A stretch of DNA of 64,000 nucleotides from Mesopusillimonas faecipullorum (GCF_020539505.1 NZ_JACDXW010000002.1:310001-374000), one strand, 5' to 3'; shown: positions 25,561 through 35,364, counted from the first letter of the stretch. Made by a program: numbers and translations. The notes: generated by a model from the letters alone, not told the origin.

Positions 25561-25919
25561 GTTCTCCTGTTCGCTGCGTAGCGGGCGAGCACTGCCTTCA
25601 ACCGCTTCTCGATCAACTCCACATCCGGCTGCGGCGTAGCGATGCCGGACTTGGACTTCTTCTGGAACACATGCAGCACATGCACCACGTCCCCGATCTT
25701 CACTGTATAAACCGCACGGAAGGTGTCGCCCCGATGGTCTTCCACCAATTCGTACACCCCAGAACCAAGTCCTTTCCAGGGCTTGGCCGAGTCCGGCGTG
25801 CCGCCCAACTGGACGACGAACAATGACACGCCCATGTCCTTCTGCACGGAGACGGGAAACTCCTTGAAGTCCTTCTTCGATGAGCCTTCCCAGTACAGGA
25901 GCTTGCGTTTCTCTGTCAT
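25557..25919 (-). CDS. higB: HigB-like toxin, RelE/ParE superfamily (Gp49-like)
   Basis: A 120-residue toxin of the phage-derived Gp49-like/HigB family, a likely ribosome-dependent mRNA interferase. Family features are LLYWEGSSKKDFKEFP at the start, PWKGLGSGVYELVEDHRGDTFRAVYTVKIGD in the core (basic and aromatic active-site residues), VHVLHVFQKKS, and the terminal LIEKRL helix. It precedes the antitoxin, the order typical for higBA. ATG 25919 abuts a palindromic operator. The pair looks intact. Confidence 0.9.
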   Translation of the reverse strand: MTEKRKLLYWEGSSKKDFKEFPVSVQKDMGVSLFVVQLGGTPDSAKPWKGLGSGVYELVEDHRGDTFRAVYTVKIGDVVHVLHVFQKKSKSGIATPQPDVELIEKRLKAVLARYAANRRT

Positions 25920-25922
25920 GAT

Positions 25923-25940
25923 TATATCCGTTCGGGTATA
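25923..25940. promoter_or_regulatory. Palindromic operator of the higBA pair
   Basis: TATATCCG-TT-CGGGTATA is an 8+8 bp inverted repeat with one mismatch, 3 bp upstream of the higB start codon. On the minus strand it includes ATATAAT, a -10-like box. Binding of HigA here would block transcription directly. Confidence 0.6.
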
Positions 25941-25961
25941 GATGGCAAGCGCCTGAATTGT

Positions 25962-26190
25962 CGCGACAACGTTGCGACAACTGGACCGGCAGGATCGCCA
26001 CAAGTTCGGCCGCATCCCGCACGGGCTTGTCTTCGGTATGAACATAATGCATAAACATCGCCACGGTCTTGTGGCCTGTGAACTTCTTGTCCACCTTGAT
26101 TAGCACGCCAGCGCCCTTGAGCACACGCGTCCAGACCACGCGGCGCTTCTCCAGATCAATCCAATCCCATATGAGTGGGCAGATTTCGGA
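25962..26190 (-). mobile_element. Tyrosine-recombinase (phage/island integrase) C-terminal relic
   Basis: One minus-strand frame contains WIDLEKRRVVW and then TGHKTVAMFMHYVHTEDK, the C-terminal box of tyrosine recombinases, with the His of the GH motif and the nucleophile Tyr of HYVH. The N-terminal arm, the catalytic Arg residues and a proper start are missing. It sits directly beside the ppsA terminator, suggesting that an element once integrated there. Confidence 0.65.
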
Positions 26191-26201
26191 ACGGTGGGCA
26201 C

Positions 26202-26226
26202 AAAAAAACCGCGTACAAAGACGCGG
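26202..26226 (-). terminator. Rho-independent terminator of ppsA
   Basis: The stem CCGCGT (26209-26214) pairs with ACGCGG (26221-26226) around a 6-nt loop. It is followed on the minus strand by seven T's. It lies 57 bp past the ppsA stop. Confidence 0.85.
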
Positions 26227-26240
26227 CGTATAAGCTTTCA

Positions 26241-26272
26241 AGTACCGGTTCGGTAAAAACCAAACCGGTACT
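26241..26272. repeat. Strong 10-bp hairpin between ppsA and its terminator
   Basis: AGTACCGGTT (26241-26250) pairs perfectly with AACCGGTACT (26263-26272). The loop can extend the stem by GGT/ACC. It could protect the ppsA mRNA 3' end or be an attachment-site remnant. Confidence 0.55.
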
Positions 26273-26282
26273 GGCATAAGGC

Positions 26283-28655
26283 TTATTTCTTCAGTGCTGC
26301 AACACGCTGCCAGGTATCAACGACCGTGTCAGGGTTAAGCGACATGGACAAAATACCTTTGCTGACCAGCCACTCGGCCAGGTCGGGGTGATCGCTGGGG
26401 CCTTGGCCGCAAATACCGACGTACTTGCCTGCTTTCAGGCAAGCCTGAATCGCGCGCTCAAGCATGAACTTGACGGCTTCGTCGCGTTCGTCAAAGTCGG
26501 CAGCCAGCAGTTCCATACCCGAGTCACGGTCCAGACCCAGCGTCAGCTGTGTCATGTCGTTGGAACCAATGGAGAAACCATCGAAATATTCGAGGAACTG
26601 ATCGGCCAGAATGGCGTTGGAAGGCACTTCGCACATCATGATCAAGCGCAGGCCGTTATCGCCACGCGCCAAGCCGTGACGTGCCAACAGGTCCACGACG
26701 CGGCTGGCTTGAGAAGTGGTGCGCACGAATGGCACCATGATCTCGACGTTGGTCAGGCCCATGGTGTCGCGCACCTTCTTGAGGGCTTCGCATTCCATGC
26801 GGAAGCACTCTTCGTATTCGTCGGCGATATAACGCGAAGCGCCGCGGAAACCCAGCATTGGGTTTTCTTCCTCGGGCTCGTAGCGCGAACCACCCACCAG
26901 TTTGCGGTACTCGTTCGACTTGAAGTCGGACATGCGAACGATGACGGGCTTGGGATAGAAGGCTGCGGCAATGGTCGCCACGCCTTCGGCCAGTTTTTCG
27001 ACAAAGAAGGCACGTGGGCTGGCGTAGCCGCGTGCAGCCGATTCCACAGCGTTCTTGAGCTCGGCATCGACGTTGGGATAGTCGAGCACAGCCTTGGGGT
27101 GAACGTTGATGTTGTTGTTGATGATGAACTCGAGACGAGCAAGACCCACACCAGCGTTAGGAATCTGCGAGAAGTCGAAGGCCAGCTGGGGATTGCCGAC
27201 GTTCATCATGATCTTGACGCCGATTTCGGGCATTTCGCCCCAGCGCACTTCTTCGACCTCGGTTTCGATCAGGCCGTCGTAAATGCGGCCTTCGTCGCCT
27301 TCGGCGCACGAAACGGTGACTTCTTGGCCGTCTTTCAGCAGATCGGTGGCGTCGCCGCAGCCGACCACAGCGGGGATGCCCAATTCACGCGCAATAATAG
27401 CGGCGTGGCAAGTACGACCGCCACGGTTGGTGACGATGGCCGAAGCCAGCTTCATGACGGGTTCCCAGTTGGGGTCGGTCATGTCGGTGACCAGAATATC
27501 GCCGGCCTTGACCTGGTCCATTTGAGAAATATCGCCCACCAGTCGCACTTGACCGGAACCGATTTTCTGACCGATAGCACGACCGGTAACCACCACTTCG
27601 CCGGTGGCCTTCAGGCGATAGCGCTCTTGCACGTCGCGGTTAACCTGCTGCGACTTAACGGTTTCGGGGCGAGCTTGCAGAATGTACAGCTTGCCGTCTA
27701 TGCCGTCGCGGCCCCACTCGATGTCCATGGGACGCTGGTAGTGCTTTTCGATGATGACGGCATAGCGTGCCAACTCGATGACTTCTTCGTCGGTGAGCGA
27801 GTAGCGATTACGCTCGGAGACGGGAACGTCTACGGTTTGAACGGCATGGCCGGTGCTGCGGGATTCGTCGAACTCCATCTTGATCAGCTTGGAGCCAATG
27901 CGGCGGCTGATGATGGGATAGTTGCCGGCGGCCAGCGCGGGCTTGAAAACATAGAATTCGTCAGGGTTGACGGCGCCTTGCACCACGGTTTCGCCCAGGC
28001 CATACGACGAAGTGATGAACACCACGTCTTCGAAGCCGGATTCGGTATCGATGGTGAACATGACACCGGCGCTGCCTTTGTCGGAACGCACCATGCGCTG
28101 CACACCGGCAGACAGAGCCACGTCGGCGTGGGCAAAGCCTTTATGTACGCGATAAGAGATGGCGCGATCGTTATACAGCGAGGCAAACACCTGGTGCATT
28201 TTTTCGAGCACTTCGTCTATGCCCACGACGTTCAGGAAGGTTTCCTGTTGGCCGGCAAACGAAGCGTCGGGCAAGTCTTCGGCGGTAGCTGAAGAACGCA
28301 CGGCAAAAGAGCCTTTACCGTCGGCGTCGAGCTTGGCGAAGGCCGCACGGATTTGCTGTTCGAGTTCGGCGGGGAAAGGCGTTTCCAGCATCCACTGGCG
28401 GATCTGCGAACCGGCCTCGGCCAATGCGCGCACATCGCTAGGGTCCAGGGTAGAGAGACGGTCGGCAATGCGTTTGTCGAGACCGCTGGTACTGAGGAAG
28501 ATACGGAAGGCCTCGGCCGTGGTGGCAAAACCGCCAGGCACGCGCACACCGGCATCGGAAAGCTGGCTGATCATTTCGCCCAGCGAGGCGTTTTTGCCCC
28601 CTACCGAGTCAACGTCCGTCATGCGGAGCTGCTCGAAAGAAATTACGTAAGACAT
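26283..28655 (-). CDS. ppsA: Phosphoenolpyruvate synthase
   Basis: Converts pyruvate, ATP and water to PEP, AMP and phosphate, for gluconeogenesis. At 790 residues it has the full family length. In order: the N-terminal pyruvate-phosphate dikinase ATP-grasp domain ([10 protein letters not shown] at residues 19-28, ARPETV near 350), the phosphohistidine domain with [15 protein letters not shown] (His near 420), and the C-terminal PEP-binding barrel with MCEVPSN and [17 protein letters not shown] 28655 follows AGGGTGA. The divergent ppsR gene encodes its regulator. Confidence 0.97.
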   Translation of the reverse strand: MSYVISFEQLRMTDVDSVGGKNASLGEMISQLSDAGVRVPGGFATTAEAFRIFLSTSGLDKRIADRLSTLDPSDVRALAEAGSQIRQWMLETPFPAELEQQIRAAFAKLDADGKGSFAVRSSATAEDLPDASFAGQQETFLNVVGIDEVLEKMHQVFASLYNDRAISYRVHKGFAHADVALSAGVQRMVRSDKGSAGVMFTIDTESGFEDVVFITSSYGLGETVVQGAVNPDEFYVFKPALAAGNYPIISRRIGSKLIKMEFDESRSTGHAVQTVDVPVSERNRYSLTDEEVIELARYAVIIEKHYQRPMDIEWGRDGIDGKLYILQARPETVKSQQVNRDVQERYRLKATGEVVVTGRAIGQKIGSGQVRLVGDISQMDQVKAGDILVTDMTDPNWEPVMKLASAIVTNRGGRTCHAAIIARELGIPAVVGCGDATDLLKDGQEVTVSCAEGDEGRIYDGLIETEVEEVRWGEMPEIGVKIMMNVGNPQLAFDFSQIPNAGVGLARLEFIINNNINVHPKAVLDYPNVDAELKNAVESAARGYASPRAFFVEKLAEGVATIAAAFYPKPVIVRMSDFKSNEYRKLVGGSRYEPEEENPMLGFRGASRYIADEYEECFRMECEALKKVRDTMGLTNVEIMVPFVRTTSQASRVVDLLARHGLARGDNGLRLIMMCEVPSNAILADQFLEYFDGFSIGSNDMTQLTLGLDRDSGMELLAADFDERDEAVKFMLERAIQACLKAGKYVGICGQGPSDHPDLAEWLVSKGILSMSLNPDTVVDTWQRVAALKK

Positions 28656-28868
28656 GAAGTCACCCTGAATCAAATAAAAAAGCTTGTTTGTTCAAGGCAT
28701 AGCCCGCTTAGGGGGAAGAGGTAAAAATTACCCTACAATCTATGCACTGAACGAACCAGCTTTTTGTGACGCTTTTAAGGTGTTGCCTGCGACACTGTCA
28801 TGCCAGCCCTATTGGGCAAAATCTGGATTGTACCGTTTTTCCTTCACTTTTTCGTTGCTGGATTTTTC

Positions 28869-29702
28869 ATGACTGAATCCCACAGTGCCCGTACCGTATT
28901 CATCGTTTCGGATGGCACAGGCATCACTGCAGAAACCTTCAGCCATGCGGTGCTGTCGCAGTTCGAACAGGTCAGCTTCACCCCTGTTCGCATCCCCTTC
29001 ATAGATGGCGCCGAAAAAGCCGCCGAAGCGGTGCGCCGCATCAATCGCTGCGCCGACGAAGAAAAGCAGCCGCCCTTGGTATTTAGCACGTTGGTCAATC
29101 CCGAAGTCGCTTTTGTCGTGCGGCAAGCCAACTGTTCTTTCCTCGACCTATTCGGCACTTTCATTCGGCCCCTGGAAGAAGCCCTGGGCTTGAAATCCAG
29201 CCATTCCGTGGGGCGTTCGCATATGGGGGGGCTGGGCGCCCAATATCAAAAACGCATCGAAGCCATCAACTTTACGCTCGCCCACGACGATGGCCAGTAC
29301 GTGCGCGGCCTGGAACAAGCCGAAGTCATTCTCATAGGGGTCTCGCGCTGCGGCAAAACCCCTACCAGTCTGTATCTGGCCATGCAGTATGCCGTCAAAG
29401 CCGCCAACTTCCCCCTGATACCCGAAGACTTCGAACGAGGCACCCTGCCGGCCACGCTGGCCCCTTATCGCAAGAAACTGTTCGGGCTCTCCATAGACCC
29501 CAAACGCCTGTCCGAAGTCCGTACTCAGCGTCGTCCCGACAGCAAGTACGCCACTTTAGAACAATGTGTTTACGAAGTCGCCAAGGCCGAACGCATGATG
29601 CGCATAGAGGGGGTGCCCTGCCTTTCGACCACGGCACGCTCTATTGAAGAGATTTCCACTAAGGTTCTGGAAGAAATCGGCCTGAACCGCAGCAGTTACT
29701 AA
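28869..29702 (+). CDS. ppsR: PEP synthase regulatory protein (bifunctional kinase/pyrophosphorylase)
   Basis: DUF299 family enzyme, 277 residues. It phosphorylates PEP synthase on a Thr in an ADP-dependent way and removes the phosphate by pyrophosphate-yielding phosphorolysis. It begins with ARTVFIVSDGTGITAET and carries the P-loop GVSRCGKTPTS near residue 155, followed by LYLAMQY and KLFGLSIDP. ATG 28869 is used because homologues start just before the VSDGTG motif. The in-frame ATG at 28800 would add a hydrophobic stretch not typical of the family. It is divergent from ppsA, as expected. Confidence 0.96.
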   Translation: MTESHSARTVFIVSDGTGITAETFSHAVLSQFEQVSFTPVRIPFIDGAEKAAEAVRRINRCADEEKQPPLVFSTLVNPEVAFVVRQANCSFLDLFGTFIRPLEEALGLKSSHSVGRSHMGGLGAQYQKRIEAINFTLAHDDGQYVRGLEQAEVILIGVSRCGKTPTSLYLAMQYAVKAANFPLIPEDFERGTLPATLAPYRKKLFGLSIDPKRLSEVRTQRRPDSKYATLEQCVYEVAKAERMMRIEGVPCLSTTARSIEEISTKVLEEIGLNRSSY

Positions 29703-29728
29703 GGCGTTAACGTTACGCTTTTGCCAGG

Positions 29729-29760
29729 GGCGCCCTGTAAAAACCTTCAGGGCGCCTTTT
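29729..29760 (+). terminator. Terminator after ppsR
   Basis: A perfect 9-bp stem (29729-29737 with 29748-29756) and a 10-nt loop are followed by TTTT. It separates the convergent ppsR and RNA methyltransferase genes. Confidence 0.8.
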
Positions 29761-29767
29761 ACAAAAC

Positions 29768-30538
29768 TTAACCGTTTTGCCGTTTCTGCTCGAACAGGCA
29801 AATGCCCGCCGCAACGGTAACATTCAACGATTCAACCCCTGCCGCTTGGGGAATAAATACACGCCTATCCGCACGGCTGAGCAAATCGGCGTGCACACCC
29901 TGCCCTTCATTGCCAAACACCCAGGCGCAAGCGCTGGGCAAAGCCGCATCGTAAAGGCTGGTGGCGTGTTCCAGGCTCGTCGCCAGCAAAGGCACTTGCA
30001 GGCGGCTGCACAAGGCTTTCAGGTCTGTTTTTTCGAAAACATGCAAAGCAAAATGGGCACCTTGAGCCGCGCGCAGCACTTTGGGCGACCAAGCATCGGC
30101 GCAGCCTTGCGAGGCGTAAACCTCTTGCACGCCAGCCGCCGCAGCCGTGCGCAGCAAAGTGCCCATATTGCCCGGGTCTTGGATTCTGTCCAGCCACAGA
30201 CTGTTTGAAACCAGGCTCTCGGGCACAACAGGCGCCTGGACACTCACCCGAAAGAACACGCCCTGCGGTGCTTTCACTTGCGCCAAGCTTTTGACCAAGG
30301 GCGGTGCAAAGGCCAGCATAGGTACGCCGGCCAAGCCATCACACAAGGCCTGCAGTTCTGGCAGCTGCTCTAAGCGTTCGGCATCAAACACGACCAGCTC
30401 AGGCTGGCCTCGATGGCGCAGCCATTCCTGGCATAAATGTATGCCTTCCAGCAGCACCTGCCCGTCATCGCCCTTGCCTTGCGACAAGCGCAGCAGCTCG
30501 CGATACGTGGGATTATGAGAAGACTGGATGAGCTTCAT
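29768..30538 (-). CDS. TrmH/SpoU family RNA methyltransferase
   Basis: SPOUT-class 2'-O-ribose methyltransferase, 256 residues, acting on rRNA or tRNA. An N-terminal substrate-binding part resembles the SpoU substrate-binding fold. The knotted catalytic domain has DRIQDPGNMGTLLRTAAAAG (motif 1), FGNEGQG (motif 2) and ESLNVTVAAGI (motif 3). It is the last gene of the long envelope cluster on the minus strand. The target nucleotide cannot be assigned. Confidence 0.93.
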   Translation of the reverse strand: MKLIQSSHNPTYRELLRLSQGKGDDGQVLLEGIHLCQEWLRHRGQPELVVFDAERLEQLPELQALCDGLAGVPMLAFAPPLVKSLAQVKAPQGVFFRVSVQAPVVPESLVSNSLWLDRIQDPGNMGTLLRTAAAAGVQEVYASQGCADAWSPKVLRAAQGAHFALHVFEKTDLKALCSRLQVPLLATSLEHATSLYDAALPSACAWVFGNEGQGVHADLLSRADRRVFIPQAAGVESLNVTVAAGICLFEQKRQNG

Positions 30539-30580
30539 GGCGGTAGCGAATCTGTATAAGCCGGGGTGGGCGCAAGCAAT

Positions 30581-31195
30581 TCAGTCGGTGGCGCTGACCA
30601 GCAACTGCCTTACCGGCGCAAAACTGCGGCGATGCGCTGGGCATGGGCCATGCTCACGCAGCAAACGTAAATGCAAGGCGGTGCCATAGCCTTTATGCGC
30701 ATCGAAGGCATACTGCGGATACTGCTCGTGCAAGCTCATGCAGTCGGCATCGCGGGCAGTTTTGGCCAATATGGAAGCTGCCGAGATAGCCTGCACCAGG
30801 CTGTCGCCTTTGACTATGGCTTGCCCTGGCCCCGGCAAGCCCTTGGGCAGCCGATTACCGTCTACCAAGTATTGGCTTGCCCGCACCGACAAACCCTCGC
30901 AGGCGCGGCGCATCGCCAGCATGGTGGCTTGCAAAATATTCAGGGTGTCGATTTCTTCTACGCTGGCGCTGGCCACACACCATGCCCAAGCCTGATCGCG
31001 TATGACATGCGCTAAAGCTTCACGGCGTTCGGCTTTCAAGGTTTTCGAGTCGGCCAGGCCGATAATAGGCCGATCGGGATGCAAGATGACCGCAGCCGCA
31101 TAAACCGGCCCTGCCAAAGGCCCACGGCCCGCTTCATCCACGCCCGCTATGCAGGCGTCTTCCTGAATACCCAAACCAAACAGATCAGCCTGCAT
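30581..31195 (-). CDS. rnhB: Ribonuclease HII
   Basis: Removes RNA from RNA-DNA hybrids and single ribonucleotides from DNA; 204 residues. The active site is [14 protein letters not shown] (Asp-Glu pair near residue 19), DSKTL near residue 50 and a later Asp within [20 protein letters not shown] is the conserved type 2 motif. ATG 31195 overlaps the lpxB stop by 11 bp. An upstream in-frame ATG at 31243 would overlap lpxB deeply and is rejected. The order lpxB-rnhB is conserved in proteobacteria. Confidence 0.96.
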   Translation of the reverse strand: MQADLFGLGIQEDACIAGVDEAGRGPLAGPVYAAAVILHPDRPIIGLADSKTLKAERREALAHVIRDQAWAWCVASASVEEIDTLNILQATMLAMRRACEGLSVRASQYLVDGNRLPKGLPGPGQAIVKGDSLVQAISAASILAKTARDADCMSLHEQYPQYAFDAHKGYGTALHLRLLREHGPCPAHRRSFAPVRQLLVSATD

Positions 31196-32381
31196 GACGC
31201 GCCAGCTTAAGAATGACCTCGGCTGCCAAACCGGGGGTATCACGCAATAAGGAGGCGTGCAATGCAGAAAAGCGTTGGTACAGGTCTTGGGCCAAAGCGG
31301 GGTCGGTCAGCGCTGTCCAGGTCGCCTCGGCCAGATTTTCGGGCGTCGCGTCTTCTTGCAAAAGCTCGGGAACGGCAAAATCGTTAAGCAGCACGTTGGG
31401 TAAACCCACCCAAGGAAGCAAGGGCTTTTCTTGGCCTGATTTCCATGCCATCAGACGACGCATCAAGGGGCTCAGCACGTACGAGATCACCATGGGTCGC
31501 TTGAAAAGTGCGGTTTCCAGGGTGGCAGTACCACTGGCCACCAAAACCGCGTCAGCAGCCTCCATGGCCTGCCAGGCGGCGGGATGCCCTGCTTCGCTAT
31601 CCTGCTGCTGCAGCATATGCAGGTTTCGTATGGGAGTTTGCGCCAGCAGCTGAGCAAACTGCTCGCGGCGCTGGGCATTGACCATAGGCACCAAAATCTG
31701 CAAATCAGGGTCTTGAGCTTGCAGTATCTGCACGGCGCTTAGAAAACGCGGTGCCAACAAGGCTACCTCAGAGCGTCGGCTGCCGGGCAAGACGGCCAGC
31801 ACGCGTGCACCGGCCGGCAGGCCCAGGCGTGTGCGAGCCCCCTCGCGATCGGGCTGCATGGGAATGTCTTGCGCCAACGGATGGCCGACATAAGTTACCG
31901 GTATGCCTTCTTTTTCGTAGATGGCTGTCTCGAAGGGAAACAGCACCAGCATGTGCGAAACCGCTTTGCGTATCGTGTGAATACGTTCGTAGCGCCAGGC
32001 CCAAATCGAAGGTCCGACAAAATGCACCGTAGGAACCCCTGCCGCCTTCAACTGCTGCTCTAGGCGCAGGTTGAAGTCGGGAGCATCTATGCCTACAAAC
32101 ACAGAAGGCGGCTGGCGTAGCCAGCGCGACTTTACATCGCCATAGGTACGAAGCAAGCTAGGCAAACGCTTGAGCGCATCGACATAGCCAAACACGGTCA
32201 AGGCATGCATGGGGTGCCAGCATTGCAAGCCTTGCTGCTGCATGGCGGGCCCGCCTATGCCTTCGCATTGAACATCGAGCATACCGTCCTGCAGGCCGCG
32301 CATAATACGCGAAGCCAGCAAATCACCAGAGGGCTCGCCCGCCACCATACCGATGCGACCGGCATTTGGGCCTAGGGTCAT
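31185..32381 (-). CDS. lpxB: Lipid-A-disaccharide synthase
   Basis: Glycosyltransferase joining UDP-diacylglucosamine and lipid X in lipid A synthesis, at the inner membrane face; 398 residues. Characteristic segments are [16 protein letters not shown] at the N terminus, [10 protein letters not shown] near residue 122, [10 protein letters not shown] near residue 195 and [11 protein letters not shown]. The start ATG 32381 overlaps the lpxA stop (ATGA). Confidence 0.97.
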   Translation of the reverse strand: MTLGPNAGRIGMVAGEPSGDLLASRIMRGLQDGMLDVQCEGIGGPAMQQQGLQCWHPMHALTVFGYVDALKRLPSLLRTYGDVKSRWLRQPPSVFVGIDAPDFNLRLEQQLKAAGVPTVHFVGPSIWAWRYERIHTIRKAVSHMLVLFPFETAIYEKEGIPVTYVGHPLAQDIPMQPDREGARTRLGLPAGARVLAVLPGSRRSEVALLAPRFLSAVQILQAQDPDLQILVPMVNAQRREQFAQLLAQTPIRNLHMLQQQDSEAGHPAAWQAMEAADAVLVASGTATLETALFKRPMVISYVLSPLMRRLMAWKSGQEKPLLPWVGLPNVLLNDFAVPELLQEDATPENLAEATWTALTDPALAQDLYQRFSALHASLLRDTPGLAAEVILKLARHAG

Positions 32382-33172
32382 GCGCGCGCAATGCCTCGCG
32401 ACGAGGCTTCAAGAAAATCAAGCAACACCTGAATGGCGTCGTGGGCGGCTGGGGTCGTTTGCTGCAGGCTGCGCATTTGCTCGGTTGCTTGTTGCGTGGA
32501 AAGCTTGCGCCGGTACAGCATTTTGTAGGCTTCTTTAAGCGCCGAGACAACTTCGGGCGTATAGCCACGGCGCCCCAGGCCTTCGGAATTGATACCTACA
32601 GGGCGGAAAGGATCGCCCGCCCCTATGACATAGGGTGGAATATCCTGGCGTATGGAACTGGTGCCGCCTATCATCGAATGAGCGCCTATGCGTACGAACT
32701 GATGCACAGCCGAGGAGCCGCCGATAATGGCCCAATCATCGATATGTATATGGCCCGCCAGCTGCACATTGTTGGCAATGATGGTGTGGTTGGCTACCTG
32801 GCAATCATGGGCGATATGCACATAAGCCATGATCCAGTTGTCGTTGCCCACACGCGTCACACCGACGTCTTGCACCGTACCGGTATTGATGGTGACGTAC
32901 TCACGCACCATATTGCCGTCGCCAATTTCGAGGCGGGTAGGCTCGCCACCGTATTTTTTGTCTTGGGGCATGCCGCCTACAGAGCAAAAACGGTAAAACT
33001 GGTTGTTTTTGCCTATGCGGGTGTGGCCATCGATGACGCAATGAGGGCCGACTACCGTACCGCTCTCGATGGAAACATTAGGCCCCACGAGGCTATAAGG
33101 CCCTACCTGAACATCCGACGCAAGCTGCGCGCCGGGCGCAATAATGGCCGTGGGATGTATGCGAGACTCCAT
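32378..33172 (-). CDS. lpxA: UDP-N-acetylglucosamine acyltransferase
   Basis: First enzyme of lipid A synthesis, transferring an R-3-hydroxyacyl chain from ACP; 264 residues. The left-handed beta-helix is visible as repeated hexapeptides from IHPTAIIAPGA onward. The catalytic His lies in AYVHIAHDCQV near residue 122. The C-terminal helical domain has GINSEGLGRRGYT. ATG 33172 overlaps the fabZ stop (ATGA) and is preferred over ATG 33199. Confidence 0.97.
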   Translation of the reverse strand: MESRIHPTAIIAPGAQLASDVQVGPYSLVGPNVSIESGTVVGPHCVIDGHTRIGKNNQFYRFCSVGGMPQDKKYGGEPTRLEIGDGNMVREYVTINTGTVQDVGVTRVGNDNWIMAYVHIAHDCQVANHTIIANNVQLAGHIHIDDWAIIGGSSAVHQFVRIGAHSMIGGTSSIRQDIPPYVIGAGDPFRPVGINSEGLGRRGYTPEVVSALKEAYKMLYRRKLSTQQATEQMRSLQQTTPAAHDAIQVLLDFLEASSRGIARA

Positions 33173-33624
33173 CAGTCCTCCAGGACACGGATGGCGCACA
33201 TCAGCTTGGCCGATGCGACTTCCTGGCCATCAACCAGGGCGCGCGCGGAATACTTGCAAATGGCTTTGCTGATACGGTCAGCGGTGACTTCCAGGCGCAG
33301 TTGATCGCCCGGCACCACCGGACGGCGGAAACGCGCTTCGTCCACTCCCACCAGGTAATAAGCCAGTTTTTGGTCGGCAGCGTTGACTTGTTCGTTACCT
33401 TCGAACGAAAACAATGCCGCCGCCTGTGCCATGGCCTCGATGATGAGGACGCCGGGCATGACGGGATGGTGCGGAAAATGGCCCTCAAAAAAAGGCTCGT
33501 TTATCGTCACGTTCTTGATGGCGACGATGCTCTTGCCGGGTTCCATTTCAAGCACCTTGTCGACCAACAGCATCGGATAGCGATGCGGCAGTCGTGTCAT
33601 GATCTCCTTGATGTCGAGCTTCAT
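33172..33624 (-). CDS. fabZ: 3-hydroxyacyl-[ACP] dehydratase FabZ
   Basis: Hot-dog-fold dehydratase of fatty acid elongation, 150 residues, within the lipid A cluster where it competes for 3-hydroxyacyl-ACP. Motifs: [13 protein letters not shown] near residue 12 and the catalytic His/Glu region [22 protein letters not shown] near residues 48-69. The stop overlaps the lpxA start. It lies 45 bp from lpxD. Confidence 0.97.
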   Translation of the reverse strand: MKLDIKEIMTRLPHRYPMLLVDKVLEMEPGKSIVAIKNVTINEPFFEGHFPHHPVMPGVLIIEAMAQAAALFSFEGNEQVNAADQKLAYYLVGVDEARFRRPVVPGDQLRLEVTADRISKAICKYSARALVDGQEVASAKLMCAIRVLED

Positions 33625-33669
33625 ACCGTGGTTTTCCTGCTGGCGCCCAAGTTGGCGCCCAAATAAAAG

Positions 33670-34785
33670 TTAAGAATCTTTGGCCTGGCCTGCTGCGGGC
33701 CCGGCGTCTTCGAGGCGGCGCAGACGCCGGCGCAACTGCGCCAACTGCGGCAGCACCGCGGCATTGCGTTGCCAATCGCGGTGCTCGCCAAACGGGAATA
33801 CGCCGGTATAGCGACCAGGTTTAGACACGTTGGAGGTGATGGCAGTGCCGCCCGAGACGTGAACGTCGTCTGCCAACACAAGATGGCCGGAGATCATGGA
33901 CGCGCCGCCTATCGTACACCGACTGCCGATTTGGGTGGAACCCGCCACGCCGACGCAGGCGGCCATGGCGGTGTGATCGCCTATGACAACGTTGTGCGCA
34001 ACCATGATCTGATTGTCGAGCTTGACGCCATTGCCTATGCGGGTATCGTCGAGGGCGCCGCGATCGACGGTGGTGTTGGCGCCAATTTCGACGTCATCAC
34101 CGATGACCAAGCCCCCTATTTGGGCAATCTTGGCCCAAGCACCGGCTTGTTCGCCAGGCATGGGCGCAAAGCCGAAGCCATCAGCACCCAATACCACCCC
34201 GCTATGCAAAATGCTGCGGGCCCCGATGTGAACACCGTGATAGAGCGTTACCCTGGCGTGCAACAGGCTATCGGCGCCAATGACGCTACCCGCCCCTACG
34301 ATACATGCCGGCCCAAGGCGGGTACCCGCCGCTATCACTGCACCGGCCTCGATGACACAATGCGGGCCAATGCTGACACCGGCCTCGATGCGCGCTGACT
34401 CATGTATGACGGCGCTGGGGTGGATGCCGGTTGGCAGATTGGCGATGCGGTGGCGGTCGAACCATTGCGCCAGCAAGGCATACATGAGGTATGGCTGGCT
34501 GCACAACACGACATGCCAAGTAGGCGGCGTATCCGATAAGGTTTGCCAGGCCTCGGGCGTCAGTATGACGGCTGCGGCGCGACATTGGGCAAGCTGATCG
34601 GCCAGCTTGGGATTGGCAAGGAAACTGATTTCAGTTTCGCCCGCATGAAGCAAAGAACCCAGCCCGCGTATGCGTGGCATGGGTTCATGAAAGGCAGCTA
34701 TCTCGCAGTCGAGGCCAACAACGTTGGCCTCGCGCAAGAGTTCAGGCAAGAGCGGCGCCTCTGGGGGCGCCAACAGCACCGGCAT
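33670..34785 (-). CDS. lpxD: UDP-3-O-(3-hydroxymyristoyl)glucosamine N-acyltransferase
   Basis: Third lipid A enzyme, adding the N-linked hydroxyacyl chain; 371 residues. An N-terminal uridine-binding domain of about 100 residues is followed by a left-handed beta-helix of hexapeptide repeats (IHPSAVIHESARIEAGVSIG onward). The catalytic His lies in MVAHNVVIGDHTAMA near residue 255. The C-terminal 30 residues are Arg/Leu-rich and helical (QLAQLRRRLRRLE). It starts 6 bp after the skp-like gene. Confidence 0.96.
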   Translation of the reverse strand: MPVLLAPPEAPLLPELLREANVVGLDCEIAAFHEPMPRIRGLGSLLHAGETEISFLANPKLADQLAQCRAAAVILTPEAWQTLSDTPPTWHVVLCSQPYLMYALLAQWFDRHRIANLPTGIHPSAVIHESARIEAGVSIGPHCVIEAGAVIAAGTRLGPACIVGAGSVIGADSLLHARVTLYHGVHIGARSILHSGVVLGADGFGFAPMPGEQAGAWAKIAQIGGLVIGDDVEIGANTTVDRGALDDTRIGNGVKLDNQIMVAHNVVIGDHTAMAACVGVAGSTQIGSRCTIGGASMISGHLVLADDVHVSGGTAITSNVSKPGRYTGVFPFGEHRDWQRNAAVLPQLAQLRRRLRRLEDAGPAAGQAKDS

Positions 34786-34791
34786 GAGGGC

Positions 34792-35364
34792 TCAACCGCC
34801 CAAAGCGCGCAGCACCTGGTCGGTGATGTCCACACGCGGGCTGACATAGACGGCGTCCTGGATGATCAGGTCGAAGCCTTGCTGGTCGGCGATCGTCTTG
34901 ATGGCCGCATCGGCTTTTTCGAAGATAGCGGAGTATTCTTCGTTGCGACGACGGTTGTAGTCTTCTTGGAAGTCGCGACGTTTGCGCTGCAGGTCGGCGT
35001 CGAGGTCGGCCAGATCACGCTGACGCTTGACACGGTCGGACTCGGACAGGACTGGCGCGTCTTTTTCGAACTTTTGCACTTGGCTGCGAAGATTGTTAGC
35101 CAGGTTCTGCAGTTCTTGATCACGACGCTTGAATTCGGATTCCAGACGCGTTTCGGCCGATTTTGCTGGGCCGGAATCGCGCAGAATACGATCGGTGCTC
35201 ACGAAGCCGATGCGGTTGCTGCTCTGTTGAGCCACGGCTACGCTGGGCTGGGCAATTGCTGCGGTAAAACCGGCAGTCAGTGCCAGTGCCAAAGCCAGGG
35301 CACGAGGCGTAGCGCTTACCGTACGACCCAACGCGGAAACCTTGTGTACATAACTAGACTTCAT
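34792..35364 (-). CDS. skp: OmpH/Skp family periplasmic chaperone
   Basis: Holdase for unfolded outer-membrane proteins, 190 residues. A long signal peptide (about 45 residues, rich in Ala, ending VAVAQQ) is followed by RIGFVSTDRILRD, the conserved first strand. A long charged coiled-coil covers about residues 75-155 (tentacle helices). It sits between bamA and lpxD, the standard order. Confidence 0.95.
   Translation of the reverse strand: MKSSYVHKVSALGRTVSATPRALALALALTAGFTAAIAQPSVAVAQQSSNRIGFVSTDRILRDSGPAKSAETRLESEFKRRDQELQNLANNLRSQVQKFEKDAPVLSESDRVKRQRDLADLDADLQRKRRDFQEDYNRRRNEEYSAIFEKADAAIKTIADQQGFDLIIQDAVYVSPRVDITDQVLRALGG

Noticed and set aside
22696-26230. A new anti-phage defence island
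   Set aside because: The toxin-antitoxin genes and a PIN-like fragment are suggestive, but most parts are truncated. No complete effector-sensor set is visible.
25237-26277. A single 346-codon minus-strand gene
   Set aside because: Only its 3' third is a real protein (HigA). The rest reads through higB in another frame and the integrase relic in its native frame, so it is a chance fusion.
26388-28292. 634-codon plus-strand open frame inside ppsA
   Set aside because: It is fully antisense to a clearly functional ppsA. Its translation has no recognisable domain and reflects GC-rich codon bias on the opposite strand.
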